Assembly: GCF_003634555.1 (NCBI RefSeq)
Contig: NZ_RBKS01000001.1
Location: forward strand, 434,001 to 498,000
Length of the DNA: 64,000 nt
Origin: Frondihabitans australicus
GTDB lineage: Bacteria > Actinomycetota > Actinomycetes > Actinomycetales > Microbacteriaceae
Direction: 5' to 3'
In this document: piece after piece, positions 1 to 8,281 of the stretch
Layout: each line of letters opens with the position of its first letter
How positions within the stretch are numbered: position 1 is the first letter of the stretch
Translations under genes and position numbers: made by a program
The notes under the pieces: generated by a model
The model's input: the letters and a program-made list of their open reading frames with translations, nothing else
Databases searched by the model: none
Told to the model about the DNA's origin: nothing

Positions 1-324
1 GCGCCGGCCGGTGAGGTGGTCGACGATGCCGACGTCGAGCACCTCGAGCAGCGGGAACTCCTGGTCGGCGCCCTCGGCCTCGAACTGGAGGGTGACGGAG
101 ACGATGTCGAGCTCGACCCGGTAGCGGTCGCCGTCGGGGTTGTCCCAGTGGGCGAGGTCGTTGAAACGACGGTCGATCATGGTCAGCGCGTTGCGGAGGT
201 TCTCCTGGCGGCGCTCGCCTCGGGCGAGGTTCGCGAAGTTCGTCGTCGCCCGTGAGCTCTCGGAGGGCGTGTAGCCGTCGTCGAAGCGGGTGGTGGAGAT
301 CCTGAACGTGAATTCGTTCGCCAT
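1..324 (-). CDS. mesX: MesX-type DUF1852 protein (5' end only; runs off the left edge)
   Basis: The first 108 codons of a gene that leaves the window at base 1. It opens with ATG at 324 and reads MANEFTFRISTTRF, then TNFANLARGERRQENLRNAL and DRRFNDLAHWDNPDGDRY, blocks I recognise as the N-terminal signature of DUF1852. Proteins of this family (named MesX in the literature on folate-independent methionine synthases) are required by MesD, an oxygen-dependent core methionine synthase that works without folate; MesD is normally encoded next door and would lie left of the window, so I cannot confirm it. The gene is divergent from a LysR-type regulator 120 bp away, which is the obvious candidate controller. 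The identification rests on sequence recall of the N-terminal third only; the C-terminal part is not visible. Confidence 0.82.
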   Translation of the reverse strand, partial: MANEFTFRISTTRFDDGYTPSESSRATTNFANLARGERRQENLRNALTMIDRRFNDLAHWDNPDGDRYRVELDIVSVTLQFEAEGADQEFPLLEVLDVGIVDHLTGRR

Positions 325-419
325 GTGCGGCCAATCCGGTCGAGCAGCGGCCGGGATGGCCCTGGTGTGTCGGTGAATCCATGGTGCAGGAGCGGCGGGG
401 TCATCGGGTAATTCGAACC

Positions 420-439
420 GACTATGTTCTCCTATAGTC
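420..439. promoter_or_regulatory. 20-bp dyad overlapping the LysR promoter
   Basis: GACTATGTTCTCCTATAGTC has perfect 6-bp arms (GACTAT / ATAGTC) around an 8-base spacer, the size and symmetry of a LysR-type box. TATAGT at 433-438 is a good -10 element and lies 8 bases before the ATG at 447, which suggests a leaderless lysR transcript. Bound regulator would cover its own -10 and sit upstream of the divergent mesX. Confidence 0.6.
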
Positions 440-446
440 TTTGCCT

Positions 447-1388
447 ATGGCACGGCAGGCGAGCGGAATCACCCTCCAGCAGCTCCAGTACTTCATCGAG
501 GTCGCGGCGGAGGGCTCGATCAGCGCGGCCGCCGACCTGCTCTACGTGGCGCAGCCCACGATGTCCGCCGCGATGAAAGACCTCGAGACGCGCGTCGGCC
601 GCTCCCTCTTGGTCCGCTCGGCCCGCGGCGTCACGCTGACGACCGACGGTGTCGAGTTCCTCGGCTACGCCCGGCAGGTCGTCGAGCAGGCCGCCCTGCT
701 CGAGCAGCGCTACCTCGGCAGGCCGCCGTCACGCCGCCTCCTCGGCGTGTCGGCGCAGCACTACTCGTTCGCCGTCGACGCGTTCGTCCGCATGGTGAGG
801 GCCAGCGGTGCGGCCGAGTACGAGTTCTCCCTCCGCGAGACGCGGACGTGGGAGATCATCGAGGATGTCCGCACCCTCCGCAGCGAGGTGGGCATCCTCT
901 ACCGGAACGACTTCAACGGCCGGGTCATCGACAAGCTGCTCCGCGACTCCGGCCTCGTCTTCCACCCCCTGTTCGTCGCCGACCCGCACATCTTCATCTC
1001 CCGGAAGAACCCCCTGGCGGCGCAGGAGCGCGCGACACTCGCCGACCTCGCCGACCTGCCGCGCCTCACCTTCGACCAGGGTGACAACAACTCGTTCTAC
1101 TTCGCAGAGGAGATCCTCTCGACGCTGTCGAGTCGGCGCGAGATCCGCGTCTCCGACCGCGCGACGATCTTCAACCTCATGATCGGCCTCGACGGCTACA
1201 CGATCTCGACCGGCATCATCAGCGACGACCTCGACCCCGAGATCGTCGCGATCCCGCTGGACGTCGACGAGCGCATCGAGATCGGCTGGATCGGGCACTC
1301 CGCGATCCCGCTGACCGAGCAAGCGCTCCGCTACCTCGACGAGGTCCGCGCCGTCGTCACCGGGTTCGGTGTGGAGCTGCTCGGCTGA
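447..1388 (+). CDS. LysR-family transcriptional regulator
   Basis: A 313-residue protein of normal LysR length. Residues about 8-66 form the winged helix-turn-helix (LQQLQYFIEVAAEGSISAAA followed by QPTMSAAMKDLETRVGRSL), and residues about 90-310 form the two-lobed effector-binding domain. I chose ATG 447 rather than the in-frame TTG at 441 because the protein then starts MARQASGITLQQLQ, right before the helix-turn-helix, and because a -10 hexamer at 433-438 places a transcription start at or next to this ATG. It is divergent from mesX with a symmetric 20-bp dyad between them, so control of methionine synthesis genes and of itself is the simplest inference. The effector cannot be read from sequence. 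Confidence 0.9.
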   Translation: MARQASGITLQQLQYFIEVAAEGSISAAADLLYVAQPTMSAAMKDLETRVGRSLLVRSARGVTLTTDGVEFLGYARQVVEQAALLEQRYLGRPPSRRLLGVSAQHYSFAVDAFVRMVRASGAAEYEFSLRETRTWEIIEDVRTLRSEVGILYRNDFNGRVIDKLLRDSGLVFHPLFVADPHIFISRKNPLAAQERATLADLADLPRLTFDQGDNNSFYFAEEILSTLSSRREIRVSDRATIFNLMIGLDGYTISTGIISDDLDPEIVAIPLDVDERIEIGWIGHSAIPLTEQALRYLDEVRAVVTGFGVELLG

Positions 1389-1572
1389 GTCGATTCTGCG
1401 GGTGCGCCGAGCGGGCTGCGACACCTGTCGAGAAGTGCTCATGGGTCACGAAGTGGTAACGGCGCGAGAAAATCCAAACCCCGGGGCGAGCGGTAGCGAA
1501 GACCTGACATCGGGCAAACGCCTATCGGACATTCACCGAATGCCCAACTCGCATCCACCAAGGGATAAGCAA

Positions 1573-2244
1573 ATGCGTAAGATTTCTAAAGCCGGCATCA
1601 GCTTCGTCGCAGCCGGTCTCCTCGTCGCCGGCGCCGCCGGTGTCGGGGTCAGCCAGGCCAACGCCTCCTCCGCCCACCTCACCGCCGCATCGTCGAAGAT
1701 CCCGGCCCCCGCAGCAGCCGTCCCCGCCCTCAAGGGCGGCATGACCGGCGTCGCCCTCGACAGCAACTTCCTCGCGGCCCTCAAGAGCCTCGGCCTCACC
1801 CCGAGCACCTACGGCTCCGCCAAGCTCAACGGCAGCGACATCACCTTCCCGATCACCGGCGGCTCGGTCGTCTACTGGTCGCCGAAGTCGCACTACCGCC
1901 CCTACGTGCAGGGCATCATCGAGCACGACGGCTCGGGCCTCAATCTGACGGCCGGCTCGACGACGGTCACGCTGTCGAACTTCACCATCAACCCCGGCAA
2001 CTCGATCCTGTACGGCGACGTCTCCGTCAACGGCAAGGTCGCGGTCACGCAGGCCGACCTCTTCAACCTGTACGGCGGCACCCTCAAGCCGCTGCAGCTG
2101 CAGGGCGATGACGCCATCCTGACCGGCACGACGGTCCACGTCTCGGCCGACGCCGCCAAGCTCCTGGACTCCACGTTCAAGACCACGGCCGTGAAGAGCC
2201 AGCTCCTCGTGGGCGTCGCCACCATCACGGCTCAGATCAAGTAG
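1573..2244 (+). CDS. Secreted protein of unknown function
   Basis: A 223-residue protein beginning MRKISKAGISFVAAGLLVAG, a typical Sec signal peptide with cleavage expected after the AXA-like NASSA near residue 34. The open frame extends further upstream to 1369, but ATG 1573 is preceded by AAGGGA and gives the signal peptide a clean start. The mature part is rich in Gly, Ser and Thr and predicted beta structure, with a central GSDITFPITGG and a PYVQGIIEHDGSGLNL block that recalls beta-sandwich surface proteins; I cannot place it in a named family. It is followed by a strong hairpin terminator and is monocistronic. Confidence 0.78.
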   Translation: MRKISKAGISFVAAGLLVAGAAGVGVSQANASSAHLTAASSKIPAPAAAVPALKGGMTGVALDSNFLAALKSLGLTPSTYGSAKLNGSDITFPITGGSVVYWSPKSHYRPYVQGIIEHDGSGLNLTAGSTTVTLSNFTINPGNSILYGDVSVNGKVAVTQADLFNLYGGTLKPLQLQGDDAILTGTTVHVSADAAKLLDSTFKTTAVKSQLLVGVATITAQIK

Positions 2245-2274
2245 TCGTCCGTCTCCGACGAGACGTTCTGCCCG

Positions 2275-2307
2275 AAGGCCCCCGCACTGCACGGTGCGGG
2301 GGCCTTT
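2275..2307 (+). terminator. Rho-independent terminator after the secreted protein gene
   Basis: Perfect 13-bp arms AAGGCCCCCGCAC (2275-2287) and GTGCGGGGGCCTT (2294-2306) around a 6-base loop, followed by T. The symmetry means it can also end the convergent moaA-moaD transcript. Confidence 0.88.
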
Positions 2308-2325
2308 CGCGTGCTCAGGAGCCGG

Positions 2326-2577
2326 TCAGCCGCCGGCGAAGGGCGGCATGACGTCGACGGCGGCGACGCCTTCGAGCGAGGTCGCGAGGTCGCGGGTCGT
2401 GACGCCGTCGACGAGGTAGGAGCACCGGCTCCTGAGGTCCTCCCAGCGGTCGAGCTTCGAGCCGGCCAGGCCCGCGGTGACCTCGCTGAGCGCATCGCCC
2501 AGCGTGCTCGCGTCGACCTCGGCCTCGGAGCGGCCGACCGCCGCACGCGCTGCGGCGAAGAATCGCATCGTCGTCAC
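2326..2577 (-). CDS. moaD: MoaD, small sulfur-carrier subunit of molybdopterin synthase
   Basis: An 83-residue ubiquitin-fold protein that ends in GG, the C-terminal diglycine that MoeB adenylates and that becomes the thiocarboxylate donating sulfur to precursor Z. It begins MTTMRFFAAARAAVG, as MoaD proteins do. GTG 2577 lies one base beyond the moaA stop, so the pair is translationally coupled; ATG 2568 is an alternative start that would remove three residues. It should act with MoaE (13300-13716), which is encoded in the opposite-strand cluster. Confidence 0.88.
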   Translation of the reverse strand: MTTMRFFAAARAAVGRSEAEVDASTLGDALSEVTAGLAGSKLDRWEDLRSRCSYLVDGVTTRDLATSLEGVAAVDVMPPFAGG

Positions 2578-2578
2578 G

Positions 2579-3586
2579 TCAGCCGCCGATCGCGCTCATG
2601 CCGCGAAGCGTCGGAAGGATGTCGACGTCGTCGGAGCCGTGGTCCCGCGGCTTCTTCAGCATCGCGTCGCGCCAGAGACGCGCGAGCTCGCCGTCGGTCG
2701 CGCCGGCCCTCAGGGCCGTGAGGAGATCCGTCTCGTCGTCGGAGAAGAGGCAGGTGCGCACGTGGCCGTCCGCGGTGAGCCGCGTGCGCGTGCAGTCGCC
2801 GCAGAACGACTCGGTGATGCTCGCGATGATCCCGATCGATCCCAGGATCTCGCCCGAGTGCGCCCGGACGACGTATCGCTCGGCCGGAGCGCCGTCCCGG
2901 GGCCCGCGAGCGGTCTCGAGGACGAACGCGGTGCCGAGCAGCGCCCTGATCTCGGACGCCGTGATCATCTCCTCGCGCTTCCAGACGTGATCGGGATCGA
3001 GCGGCATCTGCTCGATGAAGCGCAGCTCGATGTCGCGCTCGAGGCACCAGCGGAGGAGGTCGACCGCCAGGGCATCGTTGACGCCGCGGAGGAGCACGGC
3101 GTTCACCTTCACGCCCAGGCCGGCGTCCTGCGCCGCCCGGATGCCCTCGATCACGCGACTGAGGAACGGCCGGCGGGTGACGAGGGCGAAGGCCTCGGGA
3201 TCGACCGTGTCGAGGGAGACGTTGACCCTCTCCAGCCCGGCCGCGCGAAGGGCTTCGGCGCGCGTCGCGAGGCCGATAGCGTTCGTCGTCAAAGAGATCT
3301 CGGTGAGGCCCGAGCAGCGGGCCACGACGTCGACGAGGTCGCGGCGGAGCAGGGGCTCGCCCCCGGTGAACCTCACCTTGCGGACGCCGAGCGACCGCAC
3401 GGCGAGTTCCACGAGGCGCACGATCTCATCGGCGCTCATGATCGACTCGTCGGGTGTGACCGGCAGGCCCGCCGCGGGCATGCAGTAGGTGCAGCGGAGG
3501 TTGCAGCGTTCCGTCAGCGAGACCCGCAGATCGACCGCGGTTCGTCCATGACGATCGTCGAGGCCCATGGCCGGAAGGGTGATCAC
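2579..3586 (-). CDS. moaA: MoaA, GTP 3',8-cyclase
   Basis: A 335-residue radical SAM enzyme that converts GTP to 3',8-cyclo-GTP with MoaC in the first step of molybdenum cofactor synthesis. The N-terminal cluster CX3CX2C is Cys28, Cys32 and Cys35 (TERCNLRCTYCMP). The C-terminal second cluster is present as FCGDCTRTRLTADGHVRTC. The protein ends in GG, the tail needed for catalysis in known MoaA. A second ATG 18 bases downstream (MGLDDRHGR) is a possible start. It is followed directly by moaD. Confidence 0.95.
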   Translation of the reverse strand: MITLPAMGLDDRHGRTAVDLRVSLTERCNLRCTYCMPAAGLPVTPDESIMSADEIVRLVELAVRSLGVRKVRFTGGEPLLRRDLVDVVARCSGLTEISLTTNAIGLATRAEALRAAGLERVNVSLDTVDPEAFALVTRRPFLSRVIEGIRAAQDAGLGVKVNAVLLRGVNDALAVDLLRWCLERDIELRFIEQMPLDPDHVWKREEMITASEIRALLGTAFVLETARGPRDGAPAERYVVRAHSGEILGSIGIIASITESFCGDCTRTRLTADGHVRTCLFSDDETDLLTALRAGATDGELARLWRDAMLKKPRDHGSDDVDILPTLRGMSAIGG

Positions 3587-3600
3587 GGGTCGACCCTACG

Positions 3601-5043
3601 TCAGCCGCCTGCACGTCGTGCGGGGCCGAACGCGGCATCGGCGAGGCGCTGACCGACGAGCAGTCGTCCGAGCCTCCGCCACTCGTCCCGCGGCGTCCGG
3701 ATGACCGTGACGACGATGATGAGCACGATCGCCACGCCGAGGGTCTCCCGGTAGAGGTGGACCGACGCGTGCAGCTGCCGGATCGTCATCGCGAGCCCGA
3801 TGCCGAGCCACTCCCAGCGCTCGGACAGCACGACGAACGGGATCAGGAGCAGCACGTACCAGGGGTACCGAGGTGTGAGGACGAGGAAGACGGTGCCGAT
3901 GAGGAACACCTCGCCGCTCCACGGCCTCGTGGAGTCCGTGAGCCGCACCGTGATCGCCAGTGCCACCAGGCCCAGGACACCGACCGCGATCGTCGCTGCA
4001 TGGCCGTGGAAGAGGAGGGACACCAGCGCGTACCGGGTGCCGTCGTCGTAGCCCTCCTCCTTCAGATACCCGGGGAGGTAGCCGACGACCTTGGCTCCCG
4101 TCGTGACGATGTAGGGCACGTACAGCAGCCCGAATGTGACGACGCCCGCTGCGACGCCCGCCCAGGTGCGGCGACGGCCCAGGAGCGGACCGTACACGAC
4201 GGCGGGGATGAGCTTGACCGCGGTGGCCGCGCCGAGGGCGATCCCGCCGAGGATCGGCCTGCGCAGCGTCAGGAGCAGGGCCCCGGTCGTGGCGAGGGCG
4301 GCGCCGAGCACGTCGACGTGCGAGTTCGTCACGGCTTCGGCGGCGACGAGGGGGCACCAGGCCCAGAGGACCGCCCACGCGGCAGGACGGCCCGACCGGC
4401 GGAGCACGACGAGCAGACCGAGGGTGACGCCGAGCGAGACAAGCAGCCCGGCGACCTGCATCGGCCAGTAGGTCGCGGTCACCGGGACGACCGAACGGAC
4501 CAGCGCGAACCACAGCTCGGCCATCGGCGGATAGATCGTGTTGTCGTGCGGTCGGTTGATGGCGGTGCACAGGAGCGCGTGAGTCGTCGTCTCATGGGTG
4601 GTCATGATCCGCTGGCCGACGCAGTGCGCGGCTCCGCCCGCGTCCGACGGAGTCGGGAAGAGCCACTCCGGTCGGAGGTGCGTCAGGACGTGCGAGGCGG
4701 GCACATGTGCATAAGGTGAAAGTCCGTGCAACTGGACGATGCCGTCCCACGCGTATCGTGCGGAGTCGGTGCTCGTGTTCGGGGGGCCGCAGATCGCGGC
4801 CAGACCGACCACGAGGGCTCCTGCCACGATCAGCACCTCCGCCGATCGGCGTGACACGAATCGGAGGGTGAACGCCGCCACCGCGAAGATCGCCCAAGCG
4901 ATCAGCGTCCACGCAACGAACACATCACGACGAACGACGGAGAGGAAGCCGAGATGGGTGACACCCCACCAGACGACGGCTCCGAGGGCGACCACGAGCA
5001 GCGAGGTCACGGCGACCGGGATCCTGCTTCTACGGTCGGCCAT
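3601..5043 (-). CDS. GT87-family (GT-C fold) membrane glycosyltransferase
   Basis: A 480-residue multispanning protein with about ten to twelve hydrophobic segments. Early on it carries STDSARYAWDG followed by HGLSPYAHVP, the D...Y.WDG...G.(N/S)PY pattern of GT-C and GT87 (DUF2029) enzymes, which move mannose or similar sugars from polyprenyl phosphate on the outer face of the membrane. It starts at ATG 5043, only 42 bp from the divergent molybdoenzyme gene. TAGCCT lies about 9 bases before the ATG on its own strand, so a leaderless transcript is possible. Its neighbours include a GT2 of the dolichol-phosphate-mannose-synthase type that could supply a polyprenyl-linked sugar; that link is inferred. 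Confidence 0.8.
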   Translation of the reverse strand: MADRRSRIPVAVTSLLVVALGAVVWWGVTHLGFLSVVRRDVFVAWTLIAWAIFAVAAFTLRFVSRRSAEVLIVAGALVVGLAAICGPPNTSTDSARYAWDGIVQLHGLSPYAHVPASHVLTHLRPEWLFPTPSDAGGAAHCVGQRIMTTHETTTHALLCTAINRPHDNTIYPPMAELWFALVRSVVPVTATYWPMQVAGLLVSLGVTLGLLVVLRRSGRPAAWAVLWAWCPLVAAEAVTNSHVDVLGAALATTGALLLTLRRPILGGIALGAATAVKLIPAVVYGPLLGRRRTWAGVAAGVVTFGLLYVPYIVTTGAKVVGYLPGYLKEEGYDDGTRYALVSLLFHGHAATIAVGVLGLVALAITVRLTDSTRPWSGEVFLIGTVFLVLTPRYPWYVLLLIPFVVLSERWEWLGIGLAMTIRQLHASVHLYRETLGVAIVLIIVVTVIRTPRDEWRRLGRLLVGQRLADAAFGPARRAGG

Positions 5044-5085
5044 GGTGCGTCGAGGCTATCCCACCCCGGCTCCACACTCGGCACG

Positions 5086-6459
5086 ATGAGGCGCCGGGTC
5101 GACGCGGGGCTCGGCGGCGTCCTCGGCGAGGCACGACACTCGCTGCGGTCGTCGAACCGGAACGCGCGCTCCGCCGTGGTCTTCGGCCGACTGCTCGGAC
5201 TCGCGTTCGTGATCTGCTTCGCGACGGGCCTCTACAGCCACTTCCTGCAGGATCCGCTGCCCTGGATGCGGTTCCCGACGCATCCCGCACAGCTCTACCA
5301 GTTCACGCAGGGGCTGCACATCACCGCCGGCATCGCGATCATCCCGCTCCTGTTCGCGAAGCTCAACACGGTCATGCCGTCGCTGCTCAAGTACCCGCCG
5401 GTCACCGGGGTGCTCCACCTTCTCGAGCGGGCGTCCATCGCCGTGTTCGTGTCGGGAGCGCTCGTGCAGGTCTTCACCGGCCTGGTGAACACGTATCAGT
5501 GGTATCCGTGGCCGTTCCCCTTCCGGCAGACCCACTACGCGCTGTCGTTCGTGCTTATCGGCTCACTCGCCATCCACATCGGCGTCAAACTGCGGATCAT
5601 CGTGCGGTACTGGCGCGCGCGTGACTCCTACGACTCCGAGGGGCGCTTCGTCCCGGACGCCACCGTGGGCAGTGAGCTCCTGCCCGATGGCGAGGCCGTC
5701 GCACCCCTTCCGCAGCACTTGCCCGGTCGACGCTTCGTCGGCCGCATCGAGCGCTGGATCGACGGTGCGGACACGCGGGCAGGGGCAGGGGTTCCCGGAC
5801 CGTCGCCGGAGAAGCAGGCGGCGTCCGTCGCTCCTGCGCCCCGTGACCCGGCCGCCCGGGAGCGGCTGGCACGGCGAGGCTTCTTCGCCTCCGTCGGAAC
5901 GGCCGTCGCGGGCGTCATCGTGCTCACCGGCGGGCAGTCGTTCGGCCTGCTCCGGCCGTTCAACGTCTTCGCCCCGAGGCTGCGGGGCCTCGGCCCGAAC
6001 TCGCTGCCCGTGAACCGCTCGGCGAAGGCGGCGGGAGTGCTCGAGACAGCCGTCGACCCCGACTGGGGCCTGACCCTCGCGGGGAAGGGCATCCGCAAGA
6101 GCTTCTCGCGCGCCGACCTGCGCGCGATGGGTCTCGTCCAGGTCGACCTCCCCATCTCGTGCGTCGAGGGCTGGAGCCAGATGGCCACCTGGCGGGGGAT
6201 CCGGATGCGAGACCTCGTCGCTCTCGTCGGCGCGCCCCCGGACTCGAAGCTCAAGGTGACGAGCCTCGAGAAGCACGGCGGCTACCGGATCATGGAGATG
6301 GGGCCCGAGTACACGCAGGACCCCACCACCCTGGTCGCCCTCGAGCTGAACGGCGCCGACCTCGACATCGAGCACGGTTTCCCGGCTCGTGTCATCGCTC
6401 CCGGGCGACCCGGCGTCCTCCAGACCAAGTGGATCTCCAGCATCGAGGTGATCGCGTGA
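5086..6459 (+). CDS. Membrane molybdopterin oxidoreductase with fused b-type cytochrome domain
   Basis: A 457-residue fusion. Residues about 34-170 form four membrane helices with histidines at 52, 78, 150 and 164, placed as in di-haem b-type cytochromes. A charged Pro/Ala-rich linker follows, then a fifth helix near 266-283. Residues about 300-457 are a sulfite-oxidase/YedY-type molybdenum domain; the motif PISCVEGWSQMATW contains Cys359, which should ligate molybdenum. The ORF stays open to 4954, but ATG 5086 begins MRRRVDAGLGG just ahead of the first helix and leaves room for the divergent GT87 gene. Electron flow between a periplasmic Mo centre and the quinone pool is the likely role; the substrate is not known. 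The next gene overlaps its stop codon. Confidence 0.85.
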   Translation: MRRRVDAGLGGVLGEARHSLRSSNRNARSAVVFGRLLGLAFVICFATGLYSHFLQDPLPWMRFPTHPAQLYQFTQGLHITAGIAIIPLLFAKLNTVMPSLLKYPPVTGVLHLLERASIAVFVSGALVQVFTGLVNTYQWYPWPFPFRQTHYALSFVLIGSLAIHIGVKLRIIVRYWRARDSYDSEGRFVPDATVGSELLPDGEAVAPLPQHLPGRRFVGRIERWIDGADTRAGAGVPGPSPEKQAASVAPAPRDPAARERLARRGFFASVGTAVAGVIVLTGGQSFGLLRPFNVFAPRLRGLGPNSLPVNRSAKAAGVLETAVDPDWGLTLAGKGIRKSFSRADLRAMGLVQVDLPISCVEGWSQMATWRGIRMRDLVALVGAPPDSKLKVTSLEKHGGYRIMEMGPEYTQDPTTLVALELNGADLDIEHGFPARVIAPGRPGVLQTKWISSIEVIA

Positions 6460-6929
6460 CCTCCGTCGCCATCGACCGCAGGGTCCGAATCGCTCGCGTC
6501 GTGCTGGTTCTCGTCGGCGTCCTCGTCATCGCCCTGGGCGCCTACACGATGGTGACCACGCTGAAGCCGAACCGGATCTGGGGGCTGGTCACGTGGCTGA
6601 TCGCCGCGGTGATCCTCCACGACGCGATCCTGTCGCCCTTCGTGGTCGTCGTCGGCGTGCTCCTGCGCCGGGCGGGGCGCAGCGTCCACGCGGTCGCGCT
6701 CGTCGTGGCGCAGATCGCCATCGTCGTCGCGGCCGTGCTCCTGTCGACGGTCCTTCCGGAGATCGACGCCAAGCACCACGTGCAGCGCAATCCAACTGTC
6801 GTGCCGTTCGACTACGTGGCACGCCTCGCCGTCGTCGAGGCCGTGCTCGTCGTCATCGTCGTCGCGGCGCTCGTCGTCGGCTCACGTCGGCGCACGCACA
6901 GGGTCGCGGCGGACGCCGTGACCGACTGA
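6456..6929 (+). CDS. Four-helix membrane protein coupled to the molybdoenzyme
   Basis: A 157-residue protein starting at GTG 6456 inside the stop of the molybdoenzyme (GTGA overlap), so it is almost certainly translated with it. It has four strongly hydrophobic stretches, at about 12-32, 42-67, 77-100 and 128-150, and a short polar loop with DAKHHVQRNP between helices three and four. No catalytic motif or haem-binding pattern is obvious apart from the HH pair in this loop. I do not recognise the family; from context it may assist assembly or electron transfer of the molybdoenzyme. Confidence 0.75.
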   Translation: MTSVAIDRRVRIARVVLVLVGVLVIALGAYTMVTTLKPNRIWGLVTWLIAAVILHDAILSPFVVVVGVLLRRAGRSVHAVALVVAQIAIVVAAVLLSTVLPEIDAKHHVQRNPTVVPFDYVARLAVVEAVLVVIVVAALVVGSRRRTHRVAADAVTD

Positions 6930-6950
6930 CGTTCAGGGGTCGTCGCCCCG

Positions 6951-7634
6951 CTAGCGCGACACGAGGCGCGTGAACGACCTCGTGCCCGTGGCCCAGGCCG
7001 AGTGGACTCGGAAGCCTGCCGCGGTCGCGTAGTCGGCGAGCGGACCCTGCCCGGTGGCGGCCCAGGGGAACCTCGCGCTGCTGCGGCCGTCGTGGTCGGT
7101 GACCGTCGCGAAGAATCGGCGGTCGGCACCGTGATCGGGGTTCGTCTCGACGATGACCGATCCGCCCTCTCGGACGATCTCGCGCGATCGCGCGAGCAGG
7201 CGGGCGGGGTCGCCGCCGATGCCGATGTTGCCGTCGATGAGGAACGCGGTGTCCCAGTGGCCCTCGTCGGGCACGGCGTCGAACACGGAGCCGAGCAGGA
7301 CGTCCATGCCGGATTGCCGAGCGACACGCACGGCCTCGGCGGAGAGATCGACGCCGAGGGCGGGAAGCCCGAGCGATCGGGCGGCCACGAGCATGCGGCC
7401 GGGGCCGCAGCCGAGGTCGATCACGGGCCCGTCGACATCGGAGAACAGCGCGAGGTCGACCTCGTCGGCGGCCGCGCTCCAGCGCCCGACGTCGAACTCC
7501 TCGACGTCGTCGGGTCGATCGTCGGCACGGAGGATCAGCATGCCGTCGCTCCGGAGCGCGCTGGCGTACGGTTCGTCGCCACCGCCGCCGAACGTCGGCT
7601 CGATGTCGTCGCCGCGCCTCCCGGTCGTGGACAT
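6951..7634 (-). CDS. Class I SAM-dependent methyltransferase
   Basis: A 227-residue protein with a complete Rossmann SAM site: motif I is PVIDLGCGPGRML near residue 72 and motif II is ALGVDLSAEAVRVAR. It is the last gene of the operon that starts at mtnP and overlaps the DUF2064 gene by one base. The acceptor is unknown. The operon context (two glycosyltransferases, a sugar epimerase and a methylthioadenosine phosphorylase) suggests methylation of a small glycosylated metabolite or lipid-linked sugar, but that is inference. The N-terminal 25 residues are Gly-rich and probably disordered. Confidence 0.85.
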   Translation of the reverse strand: MSTTGRRGDDIEPTFGGGGDEPYASALRSDGMLILRADDRPDDVEEFDVGRWSAAADEVDLALFSDVDGPVIDLGCGPGRMLVAARSLGLPALGVDLSAEAVRVARQSGMDVLLGSVFDAVPDEGHWDTAFLIDGNIGIGGDPARLLARSREIVREGGSVIVETNPDHGADRRFFATVTDHDGRSSARFPWAATGQGPLADYATAAGFRVHSAWATGTRSFTRLVSR

Positions 7635-8281
7635 CAGAGCCTCCCGGCCGGGGTGAGCAGCTCGAGGCGCTCGAGTTCGGCGTCGAGGACGTAGGCGAAC
7701 CGGGTATCGGGCGCGAGGCGGCCCACCTCCGTGGCGTCGTCGATCTCGTCGACGTCGCGGAGCGTGCCCAGGATCGAGACACGGAGCCCGTTCGACCGCA
7801 GGCGCTCCAGCTGGACCTCGCCGGTGCGCGGATGCGACATCGGGACCCCTCGGAGCATCGCGCCGTCCGGCCGGCGGAGCCAGAGGCCCCAGAACCCGCC
7901 GTCCTCGGCAGGACCGAACCAGGCGTCGACGTCGTCTCGGGCGGCGAACACCGGGGCCAGGAGCTCGGTCGAGAGCTGCGGTGTGTCCATGCCCACGAGG
8001 AGGGTCGGCTCGTCCATCGTGTCGAACATGGCGGCGAGGCGCTCGTCGAGTCCGCCCGTCACCTGCGGCAGCACGTCGAAGTCGTCGGAGTCCGGAGGGA
8101 GCACGTCGCCGTCGTAGAGCAGGACGCGTCGCGAGGCCGGGAGCCGGCGGACCAGCCGCATGGTGTCATGAAGACTCGCGGCGGCGACGCGAGCGGCTGC
8201 CTGGTCGCCGATGGTCCGGGCCAGTCTGGTCTTCACGCGGCCGGGCAGACACTCCTTGGCGACGATGACGACCGCCGTCAC
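7634..8281 (-). CDS. DUF2064 / TIGR04282-type glycosyltransferase
   Basis: A 215-residue protein starting MTAVVIVAKECLPGRVKTRL, the nucleotide-sugar-binding start of DUF2064 proteins, with PTLLVGMDTPQLS in the middle. The family has a GT-A/nucleotidyltransferase fold and appears in databases under a model named for arsenosugar biosynthesis (TIGR04282); most members have no proven reaction. It overlaps the GT2 gene by four bases and the methyltransferase by one. No radical SAM arsenosugar synthase is present nearby, so I would not call this an arsenosugar locus on present evidence. Confidence 0.82.
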   Translation of the reverse strand: MTAVVIVAKECLPGRVKTRLARTIGDQAAARVAAASLHDTMRLVRRLPASRRVLLYDGDVLPPDSDDFDVLPQVTGGLDERLAAMFDTMDEPTLLVGMDTPQLSTELLAPVFAARDDVDAWFGPAEDGGFWGLWLRRPDGAMLRGVPMSHPRTGEVQLERLRSNGLRVSILGTLRDVDEIDDATEVGRLAPDTRFAYVLDAELERLELLTPAGRL

